Part shown: in pieces, positions 21,160-32,400 of the stretch
How the letters are laid out: each line of letters begins with the position of its first letter
Position numbering within the stretch: position 1 is the first letter of the stretch
Origin: Siphonodentalium dalli
Taxonomy: Eukaryota; Mollusca; Scaphopoda; Gadilida; Siphonodentaliidae
Direction of reading: 5' to 3'
DNA length: 64,000 nt
Assembly (NCBI GenBank): GCA_032622095.1
Contig: CP136069.1
Coordinates: 161,313,043 to 161,377,042 of the forward strand
The notes under the pieces: model-generated
Told to the model about the DNA's origin: nothing
Databases searched by the model: none
Seen by the model: the letters and a program-made list of their open reading frames with translations, nothing else
Position numbers and translations under genes: made by a program

Positions 21160-22139
21160 TACAAACCGCTTTACCAATTAACACATTCACCACCTCTGGG
21201 TCAACGTCACGCGCGAACGCCATCATTTTAGTACCCCAAAACTACTACTAAACTAACTAACATATCTGTACTATGTCAACAATCAGTAATCAAACTAAAT
21301 GAACTCACATATCGAACATGGATCTGGTAACACAAAAAAACAATTCAAACATATATATAATATATACCATCTTGTTATTATAATAACGTGTGTAATTGTA
21401 TGGGGAGAGAGGTTATCTAAGTTGTATAACTTGTGCCCCAATCCCAATTGTGCATTAATGATCCAATAAAATATGTTTAAACTTAAACCCGACTGTAGCA
21501 GATTGACATTGTTCATGTCCAAGAAATTCCATTTGCACACCCCTTAGGGTGAAAATTTCAAATTGATTGCCCCTTCAGTCCGAACGTAGGAAACATTCGA
21601 CTTTTGATTGACAAACAACTACATCAAATATAAAACAACTAGAACAATAAAACCTTTTTTTTCTGACATTTCAAACAAATAGCTAAATTTTCAACTGGCA
21701 GTTGCATTTAATGATGCACCCACGAGCACAGCTCCTGTCGCGAAAGGGTTAAAAAATAACACCTACAATAGATAAGCTGTGTTGCTAATGAATTATTGAA
21801 AGCTCTCCAGTAACAAAATGTCGCATATTGAAACCATTGTAAACAACTGTTATAGTCAACACACATTGCTAATGGCAACAACAACAATGGCGGACTAACA
21901 GAATAAAAATTTCTTCTCATGAAAAAAGTATAATTCACTGGATATCGCCGATAGTTGCTGAATAACATGAATACCTAAGCAATACACAATATGTCAGATA
22001 TTAAATACAATAGTTAACAGGATATTAGACATGCTAAAACTCTAGATTGCTGCAATTATTCCAAGTAGCCCAATTTCGAGCCAACATAATGCCGCCAAAA
22101 CGAGATCTAGTGAGTTCGACTTCGTGAAACGATGATAGC
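21160..22139. other. No recognisable gene; retroelement flanks
   Basis: AT-rich sequence between two retroelement remnants. It may include the 3-prime tail of the first and the 5-prime UTR of the second. Antisense frames here show no motifs. Confidence 0.4.
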
Positions 22140-23049
22140 ATGTCGAAGGAAACTTCTTCACAAACAGCATCAACTAAACAAAAGGTAACTGCTAACGTAA
22201 AGAAACAGAAAATAGAAAATAAAACTAGCCAGCAGACAATAACAAATTTTGTACCACAAAAACAAAACAACGTAACACAGAGTGATTCTTTCTCCATGGC
22301 AGAAATGAGAGAGATGTTTAAATCTATGAATGCCAAATTGGATAATATAGTTACGAAGCAAGACATCGAAGATGCCATAAAACCACTTGTGACAAAAGAA
22401 ACTGTAAATAACCCCATTGACAGTGCCAAAAGTGAATTGAGATCCAAAATGTCAGAAATAGAGGATATTCATACATCTGAAATGTTTGACATGCAAAATA
22501 AATATGACGACTTCAACAAAAAATTAGAGGAAGTAATCATCAGAGGAAATGAGGACAGAGATGATAACATTTCTGCTATGGAAAGGGAAATTAAAAAACA
22601 AAAAGGAACTCAACAACCTAGAACAATACATTAGGCAGGACAGTTTGAGATTCATTGGCATTGCTGGAGATTGCCCAGAGGATTCTATAGATGACTGTAT
22701 TTCCAAAATAATAAATACATGTAACAATAAATTAGGTATGGACTTCGAAACAAAAGATGTGTCAATTGCCCACAGAGTTGGTGTGCCTATAGCAGAAAAG
22801 AAGCCTAGGTCCATCATAGTAAAATTTGTCAACCGAATGGACAAATTAAACATAGTAAAGCTGAGGAAGATGCTAGAGGGAACATGAATAGTCATCAGGG
22901 AAGATTTGACCTCTATGAACATTGATATGCTTAAATCAGCAAAACTGCACAGCAGAGTAGAAGATGCATGCACTACTGGTGGCAAGATTGTAATAAAGTA
23001 CGCTGAAACTGGCAACAAGAAGAAAATCAAGTCCCTAGCTGACATATAA
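22140..23049 (+). pseudogene. L1-type ORF1 (RNA-binding) remnant
   Basis: The first part (22,140 to about 22,600) is Lys/Gln-rich and then coiled-coil-like (EMREMFKSMNAKLDNIVTKQ). A frameshift in the A-run near 22,592-22,604 moves the reading into NNLEQYIRQDSLRFIGI, the motif joining coiled coil and RRM-like domain in L1/Tx1-clade ORF1p. VSIAHRVGVP and PRSIIVKFV follow. A TGA at about 22,885 breaks GT-IVIREDLTS; an Arg CGA codon is usual there, so it is probably a C-to-T change. The last part is GGKIVIKYAETGNKKKIKSL. ORF1p coats L1 RNA. No ORF2 follows. Confidence 0.75.
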
Positions 23050-23999
23050 ATATGCATTATCCATTAATTTGCCATACATTTGTGACAGTTTTGCTATGCC
23101 AAATTCAAAACTATTTGTGATGTATATTTGCCTTTAACAAATCCTCCAATGAATGTAAAGCTACAAGTTTACACCAGCAACATTTCTTGATTGTCTATAA
23201 AGTAGAATACCCCTCAACTCATAGTGTACAGTATCACATTTTGTCTCAGTAAAGTTGTTTCCCAAATGACAAATTAGCACAGCCTATAGGCCATTCTACA
23301 ATAGTCATGTGGGATTTCAGGGACAAACCACAACACTAATATCTCACAATGAGAGACAACATTGAAAATAATAGTAACTAATCCATATTTTTAAAAACAC
23401 GGTTAGCGTTGGCGGTGGGTATCCTGTGAAAATATCTCCACCCGTCAAAAACCTCCACAAACAGAAAGAACATCAAAATGTAGATAGACTTGATCCGTTT
23501 ACAAATAAGAAATATCGCATAAACAGTATGTTATGGTCATATTTTGACCATTGTTATGTAAACAAAAGCATAAAAAGTTACTTTTCTGGTGTTTGTTTAT
23601 ATTATGATGGTAAACATAAAGAGCGTTATTTGTTGTTGAATACCTGATATGGAACTAATAAAGAGCGTTTATGCAATTTGTGTGTGATTAGCCAGTAGCA
23701 TTGTGCTGTCTTCTGTAACACAATCAGGCTCTTGTTTAGGTAAAAGATAATAGATATATATGATAACATGCTGTTTACGCAATGGTCATGGTATGTATGA
23801 ACGGAACTGTATGCATTTTAATGTTTTTATGTTTACGGTGTTTGGAACAAATATGAATATTTTCGACAATTAAGGCCGCACGTGCCTTTAACAAAAACAC
23901 TAAGTGTTAAATTTCTGTCTAACTTGGGTACTACAGTGGATGCTGTATTGATGTGTTGTCTAAATAATTTTAATATCTGTAAAATAATTGTATAACACT
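23050..23999. other. No ORF2 or other gene visible
   Basis: If the preceding ORF1 belonged to a complete L1, endonuclease sequence should begin here, but none is recognisable in any frame. Near 23,520-23,640 there are short words (ATCGCATAAACAGTATGTTA, TAAAGAGCGTTATTTGTTG) that resemble parts of the Crypton 5-prime region and the 46-kb elements. Confidence 0.4.
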
Positions 24000-25705
24000 A
24001 GATGTTCCATGATGTGTTGTCTATTTGTGAAAAATAGCATGTATCAAAGGTGAAAAGGCAGGTCTCAAAAGAACCCAAATTATTTCACGAGTTGTCTATT
24101 TGTGAAACATAGCAAGTCTCAAAAGGACCTAAATTATTTAACATATTGTCTATTTGTGAAAATATGCAAATCTAAAAAAGGATCCAAATTATTTTATATG
24201 TTATCTATTTATGAACAACAGCAAGTCACAAAAGGACCCAAATTATTTCATATGTTGTCTAATTGTGAAAAATGGCATTTCTCAACAGGACCCACATTAT
24301 CTCATGTTTTCGACGAAAAAGTAGCATGTCACACAAATTATTTCATATGTTATTTATTTGTGAAAAATAGCAAGTCTCAAAAGGAACAAATTATTCCATA
24401 TGTTACCTATTCAGGCTATTTGTGATAGTTAACATCTCTGAAAGGCACCCAATGTTATCAATATGAGAAACAAAAGCATGTCTCGAAGAGATCCTAATTA
24501 TTACAGATGTTGTCTGAAAAAGATCATCTCTCAAATGGACATAAATTATTTCATATGTTGTCTATTTGAGAAAAATAGCAAGTCTCAAAAGGACCCAAAT
24601 TATTTCATGTTATGTTGTCTATTTGTGAAAAATAGCAAGTCTCAAAAGGACCAAAATTATCTCATATGTTATCTATCTGAGAAAAATAACAAGTCTCAAA
24701 AGGACCCAAATTATTCCATATGTTGTATATTTCTGAAAAATAACGTTCTCAAAAGGACCCAAATTATTACACATGTTATATATTGTGAAAGATAACATCC
24801 CCCAAAGGGACCCAAAGTATGTCATATGGTTTCAATTTGTGACAAATAGTATGTCCCAAAGGGACCCGAATTATTTCATATGTTGTCTGAAAAATAACAA
24901 GTTCGACAAGACCCAAATTATTACATACGTTGTCTTTTTGTGAAAAATAGATTGTCTTAAACAGACCCAAATTATTTCAAATATTGTCAAATTGTGAAAC
25001 ATATCATGTCTCAAAAGGACCATTTTATATCTCTACCTGTGAAAAAAGCATGTTTCAAAAGGACCCAAATTATTTCATATGTTGTCCAGTTGTGAAAAAT
25101 AGCATGCATCTAAAGGACCCAAATTATTTCATAGATTGCTAATTTATGAAAACTAGCAAGTCTAAAAAGGACCCAAAATATTTCATATGTTGTCTGAAAA
25201 ATAGCATGTCACACAAAGTCACAGATTATTATATATGTTGTTTATTCGTGAGAAATACAAAAAATGGCCTAAATTAGTCCATATGTTGTCTATTTGTGAA
25301 ATATAGCATGTCTCAAAGGGACCCAAAGTATTCCATATATTGTCTATTTGTGAAAGTTAACATTTGTCTAAGGGACCAAAAGTGTGTCACATGTTGTAAA
25401 TTTGAGCAAGATAATATGTCCACAAGGGATCCATATTATTTCATATCTTGTCTGAAAAATAGCATGTTTCAGAAGGACCCAAATTTTACATGTTATCTAT
25501 TTGATAAAACTAACATGTCTTAAAAGGATCCAAAATATTTCAAATATTGTACAATTGTGAAACATGTCACAAAATGATGAAAATGATTTCATATGTTTTA
25601 TATCTGTCCAAAATAGCATGTCTTGACAGGACCAAAATGCGTAAATATGTTGGCTATTATGAAAGATATTACATCTCTTAAAGGGATCCAAAGTATCTCA
25701 TTTAC
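24000..25705. repeat. Tandem array, 54-base unit, about 30 copies
   Basis: The unit starts TTGTCTATTTGTGAAAAAT, continues AGCAAGTCTCAAAAGGACC and closes CAAATTATTTCATATG. Units are mostly 54 bases, with some shortened copies (for example 24,880-24,920 and 25,190-25,210). The length divides by three, so several units in a row stay open in one frame and encode an 18-residue repeat close to NSKSQKDPNYFICCLFVK (clearest at 24,463-24,795). Frequent frame changes and stops argue against a protein. I read it as a minisatellite or satellite array. There are no conserved dyad repeats or unique spacers, so it is not CRISPR-like. Confidence 0.85.
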
Positions 25706-26630
25706 AAGTATTTACCTCTCCAGCGTCGAGTTTCGGGTAGACAATGCTCATCTTAGATCTGAATCACACCAACAAAGTCTACAATAACACACAGCTTCGA
25801 CTGTGGATGATCGGATGTGGTTATTGTACCCTTGTTCCTGTTCATGGATATAACCGAAACAGAGTGTTATTATACTGGCGATACAGTGGGCGACAACGTC
25901 CGGTTACCAGAAAACGATTTTATGAAGTTATTACGCCTTCTAGGGTGTATACGGCGAGGCTGATCTGATTATGTCATAGGAGCTATGAGGTAACATTGAT
26001 TAATAATGTACTCGCTATATTGCGTAACGGTTAGACTTTTTCCAAGATGTATGTATTTGAGAATGTATGTTCGCGGATGTCTCAATGATGCAGTTTGCGT
26101 TAATTTATTTCGGTATTTAGGTGTGAACAATGGCTGGACCACTCTTGAACATTTTATTTCGATAACACAATGAATAATATAACAGCTATCATTGCTGATG
26201 CACTATGTCTCAGTTGAAGTGTAGACTAAAAGTCGCATTGCGAAGTATCGGGGCTGTATTATATGTCGTGTTGTTACTATCGATTACCATGGAATCTTTA
26301 GATGAGTGTATAATGTGTCATTTCGTACCAATCACCCGATATCACACCCCACTGAGTGTTGTACCGACAATACTCATGGTTGTTTCAGGTCACGTCCCGT
26401 ACGGTCGGATGAAGTTGATGTCAGCGTTTTAAACATAGTTTTGACAGGTAAAGGTGTCACATCCTCATTCAAATCCAGTATGGAGTTCTTTATACTTAAA
26501 TAGGATGGTGATCCATCGTGTTCACAGTATCGGTATGAATCTGCAAATTCGACAGATGCTACTTCCACTGATACTGATTGTTCCAAGTCACTTCCGTACG
26601 GTCGGTTCCTATTTATGACTGCGTTTTCAA
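25706..26630. other. Unassigned sequence between satellite and Crypton copy 2
   Basis: Several short frames exist, including 25,744-25,968 (RLWMIGCGYCTLVPVHGYN), 26,205-26,432 and, antisense, 26,374-26,586. TTGTTTCAGGTCACGTCCCG near 26,380 could be a splice acceptor, but I recognise no domain and cannot assemble a gene. The words CCCGTACGGTCGG at 26,397 and TCCGTACGGTCGG at 26,592 bracket about 195 bases as a direct repeat. Confidence 0.35.
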
Positions 26631-27878
26631 CCCATCGCCTTCAGCTGTTTTTGCTTACTTTTGAGTGTTTCTCTGCATTTAGCAAACTGGTGGTAATCGA
26701 TTATTGAAATCGGATATGAATTCAAGCGTAAATGCCTGTCAAGTGATAAGATAAACGATCGCAGCGAGGTTGGCTCATATTCCGACCCATCTTTCTTTCT
26801 CACGGACAGCAGAAAATTGGAAATATATCCGCACAGTCTGTCAGGTGGTATGAACTCTGTATGACGCTGTTCATTCATGGTGAGGAGAAACTCACAGAAA
26901 AGACTTGTGTCGTAGTCAGTCTTCCTCTTGGTGTTTTATTGCACTGCTCAGAATTAAATTGGTTAATATCATCATCAGAGAGGTGCTTAATTCGACCACA
27001 GTTCCTACTAACACTAACAGAGGGTTCTGACCTAGTTTCTGTGGTGCTGACTGTAGCAATGGCAGTAGCATAAGTGCTTGGAGTTGGAATGTCACTGCAA
27101 AATGTCAATGGAGGGTGGATATCTACATGCAAATTGACAGTACTACTACTACCACTAATACCAGTACCAGTAGTATCTTCAACCTCACTATTCCATTCTT
27201 CTAAGTTTGCTAAAGCTTTATCCCAAGTTACTTCTTCAAGTTCTTGATATAATTGCAAATTATCAAATGTAGAGTCCATATCTTCGTAAATTGTGAAAAT
27301 TTTCTATTTATTATGAAGCAGACGGAGATTGTTTGCATGGATACCTGAAGTACCTTCAAGTTAAATTTACTATTACGTATAGTATTAATTAGCACAGAAG
27401 AACAATCCAGGGGGAAAAACTCTTTCGCTACCGTAAAAATCAATAATTAAAAAAATAGTCCGGCTGAAACTTAATGTGATTCGCCACTATAAACCGGAAG
27501 TAATCTACGAATAAGTAATACTATTGTGTTATCCATCGAGTCGGTTAGTGTTATCCATCGAGTCGGTCCATGCGATGGATATAACGCTCTACGCCACGGC
27601 AATTTCCCACTATTTAATATGGAAGCATATAATAAAGAGCGCTATTAGGTTAACCAATCAGAATATGGGAAATATAAAGAGCGTTATTTATAAGGTAATT
27701 TAGCACTGCGGATCAGCGGATCCGGATATATGAATTATGACGGTGAAGGTCACGCACGCACGAACAAATGGATAGGCATATGTTGGTCCTCGGGTGATAC
27801 TACGTGCCCGTACCAAGTTTCGTCGAAATCGGTTTAGCCGTTTTAGAGTCCATCGCGCTCACACAGACAGACACACAC
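26631..27878 (-). mobile_element. Crypton copy 2, truncated, inverted
   Basis: The minus strand matches copy 1 from 12,603 to 13,850 with constant pair sum 40,481, few substitutions and no net indel. It holds the N-terminal frame (27,279 to 26,875) and the start of the recombinase N-domain (26,878 to 26,631), with the same ATGA frame break. Similarity stops abruptly at 26,631 after GGCGATGGG, so the catalytic domain is absent. The 5-prime end continues into a long CA/GT microsatellite. Confidence 0.8.
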
Positions 27879-27995
27879 ACACACTCACACACACACACAC
27901 CCTCTCTCGCACACACACACACACACACACACACTCACCCCCCCCCCCCCCCCCCACACACACACACAAACTTTCCTCAAATATATTTTAGATAT
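27859..27995 (-). repeat. Microsatellite and AT-rich cap of Crypton copy 2
   Basis: On the minus strand the order is CTAAAATATATTTGAGGAAAG, then long GT and G runs, then GTCTGTCTGTGTGAGCGCG and the Crypton 5-prime module. The order AT-rich tail, GGAAG, GT run, CGCGATGGACTC is the same as in the 46-51 kb modules (TATATATTTTGGAAGATC, GT run, GCGATGGACTCGAAAACGG). The homopolymer C run (27,938-27,954) is likely unstable. Confidence 0.65.
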
Positions 27996-28144
27996 TGATT
28001 TTCATTCCCCAAAATGCATATTCGGGCCCACGTTTTATAATTAGTTTTATATTCAGTAATCTTTTATTTACAGTCGGGTGCTGGTTTAAACTCCAAGTTG
28101 GGTACCCCCAAAAGAAGACCCTATAACAACGTCCCTACACGAAT

Positions 28145-28537
28145 GTCAACAGGTCAGGCACATCATGAATTCCACTATAATAGTGGTATTCCACTATTAT
28201 AGTGGTACATGTACATGAACATTACCGTTTTGTGAATTTGATAAAAGAGGGATAATCCAAACATCATATTTCACGTAAATTATTGAAAATCAGTGTCGCA
28301 AAATGTTGTTAACGAAGGAGCGATTGAGTTATCCTGTTAATGTCATTTAGAAAGGAATATATTAGTAATATTATTGAATAACAAAGCTGGCGCAAGAGAT
28401 TGCACAACGAATTTTGTGGGCCGTCTTCTATTCCCGATGCAAATACTGGAAACATAAATATGTTATGGTCATATACCACTATAATAGTGGAATACCACTA
28501 TAATAATAAAATTCAGGATGTGCCTGACCTTGTCAAT
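28145..28537. mobile_element. MITE with nested CCACTATAATAGTGG palindromes
   Basis: The left end CAGGTCAGGCACATCATGAAT, followed by two palindromes CCACTATAATAGTGG / CCACTATTATAGTGG, is mirrored at the right by ATACCACTATAATAGTGG and CAGGATGTGCCTGACCTTGT. The TIRs are about 65 bases and imperfect, the interior about 250 bases without a gene. Each TIR folds on itself as well as with its partner. Confidence 0.6.
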
Positions 28538-29232
28538 AGTCCAATACAAACTTTAGGTTGTTTGTCCCGAGAAAACTGCTTGAATGATGCCGTGTGAATG
28601 CCGTTCGGATCAAACCCAATCACCCATAATGGTAATGAGCCCACGAACACACGGGTATACTCTACACTATCTGAATACCGTGGTATAGTGTACTAGACAC
28701 CTTATGTGTGCCTCACATTACCTTGTGATAACTGTTATTAGTACCCATAGTATAGGGCCCCGATCGACAGCGTAAGAAAGCGTTCTTGGCGGGGCAGAAA
28801 CTTTTAATGACAAAAATAGCGATTATACGCAGGACTGACGGAAGTCCATTTCAGGACGTGCACAGAGACACGTCCGGAGAAAGTCAATTGAAGTTGGCCG
28901 TCTTTATAACATTAATTCTAAAGTATTTCAGGAGCAAAAATCAAATCAATGGAATGATGGCGTGAATACTGGGAGCTGAGTAACTTCCACGGATCGAAAC
29001 CATGGCCATGTTATTCGCATAAAGTATCCATGCCAAAACAACCAATCAGGTTGCTAACCGCCCAGGAGAGGAGACCACGATTGGTCGAATCATAGTCACA
29101 GTCTTGACAACTTTGTGTTGGTGGCTACCATTTGGTCAGAACATTTCTGTTCGTCGTTGATGTGAATAACGCGAACTTCAAAATGTAATTAGCCATTTTG
29201 TTTCTCGTTGAAAACAGTTCGTGGAAATAATC
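28538..29232. promoter_or_regulatory. Upstream region of the PAN-CLECT gene
   Basis: This is the gap before the signal-peptide exon and must hold the promoter if 29,233 is the true start. I see no convincing TATA box or other core element and make no claim about transcription-factor sites. Confidence 0.3.
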
Positions 29233-29485
29233 ATGAAATTCCATGCATGTTTCTTGATTTGGTATCTACAGTCATCGCTGGCAGCATGTATTTTTCAACA
29301 GAGGAAATTTTTGAAAATTGACGGAACTTTTTGTGAGAATAGTGTCATTGCGTCGGTCAATGCCAGGTCAAACGTTGAATGTGGTGTAATGTGTTCAAAT
29401 AATCCTGACTGCGTATCTTTCACATTCAACACGATGTGTTATCTGATGAACGATAACAGCGGAAAATTTGCACCAGGACCATCAG
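29233..29485 (+). CDS. PAN-CLECT exon 1: signal peptide and PAN domain
   Basis: I chose ATG 29,233 because the frame upstream offers only a GTG and because a 17-18-residue hydrophobic leader follows. The PAN-type cysteines are in AAC, GTFCEN, VECGVMC, NPDC and TMCYLM. The donor AG|GTGAGT after ATCAG leaves phase 1. Its mirror copy would lie beyond the right edge of the window. Confidence 0.75.
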
Positions 29486-32400
29486 GTGAGTGTTGTGGTT
29501 GATATTGTGTGCTGTATATCAGAACTTATTTAATAAATAAAGCATGGCTTGGAGTTGACTACGCTGATGTGATGTCTAGTGGGTGGTCTAGTTCACTGGG
29601 CACTATATCCGCGTAGTCAACGAGAAGACATGCTCTATTTAATCACAGTGGATCAACTGACAGAACCGAAAACCGGAAGTCATGGCAAAGTTTGCAAACA
29701 CTTTCCTACACCTGTTTTGCTGCAGATAAACACACTTAGACACATTTTAATTTAAATGAATATTTCGTCACTGATACTCGCCACAGCTGATCGGTTGAAA
29801 TCAGTTGTCAGCGTTCTATATATCGTGAAAAAAAATGCCTTTGAATCATCGCCGCGGTACGATTTCTTCCGCAAAATATCCCCGAAAATGTATGTTGTAA
29901 CTAATTTTCAGCCACATTTAGTCACAACCATTATACTAATCGAAAGACATCTCCTCCTTCCACAAATGCATGTATTGAGTATTGTCATAGCGTGTCTTCG
30001 TATTCCAAATTTACTATTTTTATACCAGTACCCGCTTAAAAATTACTGTCATGTTAGTCCTGTACATCCCGATATTTAGTCGTGATCGACCAGGCCCGGC
30101 GGACAGTTATTGTTGTTCAACCCAGAGTCGAACTAGATTGGTTGGTTGCCTTTCGTCAACATTGACACGTTTTTGGCCTACTGATTCTTGTTTCAACGTG
30201 TATACCGTATGCATGCACATTTGTTGTCATAATATTCCTTCAGGCTCATTAAGGTCATTAATTAAAGGAAGTCAATGCTGAACAGTTCTGAAATGCTACA
30301 ATGTCCTCCCCATTGGATGGGGTGGAGATATATTTTAATAGTTTGATAGTATGATATATTTCTACCAGTATTTAGTGTGGAATTTTATACTTGTAAAAAA
30401 CATTTAAATTCAAATAATTTGGTACTTTCAGCAGGGGTTGAGCGGGGGGAATATATTCCGGACACATAGGTAATTTTTTCCATCCCAGTGTTCTACTCTT
30501 TGTAAGTGTATATTTTAATACATGTTTTCGGGTAGTCCTAAACACCACTTTATTTTTATTCCGAAAATGTATTACTCATGCTTCTAGACACTATAGCTGA
30601 TACATACATCGAGCCATCCAATGTACAGATGTTTATTTCCATTTCTACTTCTTGTCGATATATATACACGAGTAGGATCTGTCTGTCTACCTGTCTTCTC
30701 CCAGACCCTGCACCATTTTCAAATTTGGTGTGATGATTCGTGGTACCCCGATTAATGTTATCACGGCGTTAGTATTTTTCTCTCAAAATTTTGATTAAGA
30801 TGAACGTTGAAACAAAAAATTGTCTTTTTTAAAATTGAGCAAGAAGTTCAATCTATACAAACTCAATTACAAATTAAATTTAAAATAAAAAGAAATTAAA
30901 ATTATTTGTTTTTTAAATCAAAACGTTTAAATAAAAGATCAAAATGTGCGATTATGGACATCATGGTATGTTGCAGTCAACAGTATTGAGAACTAAATGG
31001 TGTAATACATGCACAGCGGAAGAATAGTGGTGCATTCTATGACTCCATTCGTTTGGAGGGTTCAATATTAGATTTTGAAGCCAAAGAGCTACACGTACTA
31101 TGCTATGTAAATTGTTTTTAATCTTTCATATTACGTTATGAGACAAATATGCTAACTTCTTTTGGCGTAAAAGTCTTGAGTAAAAGATCTGTTTAGCTGA
31201 GTAAAAAACCTCGTGCCGCGGCTGATGGAGCACTGGCCTATGCGTATGTGAACATAATGACCCCGACAGCCTTCAGTGTCACATTTTGAAATGAAAAGGT
31301 AATCATTTGGAAATTTCCAACCATATGGCGGTGTTAGGTTGGAACATTTCAACAGTTTTAACGATTAATGTAGTCGTTGAAAAATTCCGACCTGGGGTGG
31401 GTATAAATGGAATTTCGAAGCTGGTCATTGTCCCTATATTGAATATTATGCCACCGAACTCTTTATAGAGTACATGGACAGCAAATCCAAATACGAATAT
31501 GAAGTCGAGGCCACGAGAAAAAAAGTCGTGGCCACGAGCACAAAGTCGTGGCCACGGGAAAATGAAGTCGTGGCTACGATAATATGAAGTACCCTAACCC
31601 TCAAACTACGTTTCGATGACCCATTAATCAGCCTATTATGACCAAATTGGACAATCTAAACCAATTTGTATGATATATAAGATAGGACACTGCATTCAAT
31701 ATCTGTAAATAACCATTTCCATTTATGTTAGGATTAATACAATTTAAAAGTTAAAATTCGCCCCCCCCCCCCCCGGCCCCAATTTATTTTTATTGGCTCT
31801 CGGAGAGTGATGATACGAGAAAATAATCTTAAATACAACACAGAGGGTCTGTTGTCCAGACTTCACGCGCGTATATACGACACCGATTAGAGGTCATATT
31901 GTCCCTGGAGACCTATACAGAATCCTGGACTCACTAACCATCGTCGCCACGCAAAAATAAAATTAAGAGCCTATAATCTGCGAAATAAGTAGCTTTTTCG
32001 ACAATAAATTGTTGAGGGTATAGCTTTTTGTCGAATCACTAGTTTTAGCGGACATATTTTTGGCGACTAAGTATTTATATTTTCGGGACTAACCGGACAG
32101 TAATTTCGAAAGTGGAAATTTGGAACACTAAGACACTCCGTGACGATATTCAATATATCCATTTGTAGGAGGAGAACAGTTCTTTCGATTGGTATATAGG
32201 TTGTGATGAAAAATGTCTGTTATGATTGTGAACATTTGCATTTTCGGGGATATTTTGCGGAAGAAATCGTCTCGCGGCGTTGATTAAAATGCAGATTTTC
32301 CGCGATAGTACGGTGACAACTTATTTCAACCGATCGTCGGGGCCGAATATCAGTGACGAACCACTTACCTTAAACTGTTTAGAAGCTGTGTCAAAATGTG

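Larger units (their letters stand above)
18487..21160 (+). mobile_element. Degenerate non-LTR retrotransposon, CR1/Jockey-like
   Basis: Fragments of endonuclease, reverse transcriptase and a C-terminal Cys/His segment lie in the right order on the + strand, each in a different frame with many stops. The order EN-RT-CCHC without a recognisable RNase H fits CR1/Jockey-type LINEs. Parts of the endonuclease-to-RT linker are missing around 19,160-19,190. No poly(A) or microsatellite tail is obvious. It is long dead. Confidence 0.75.

Noticed and set aside
24000-25705. CRISPR-like array
   Set aside because: Units are continuous 54-base repeats without unique spacers, and the window is eukaryotic; it is a minisatellite or satellite.
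27794-27998. Frames over the CA/C-rich tract
   Set aside because: Low-complexity microsatellite translated in two frames (His/Thr and Pro runs); not coding.
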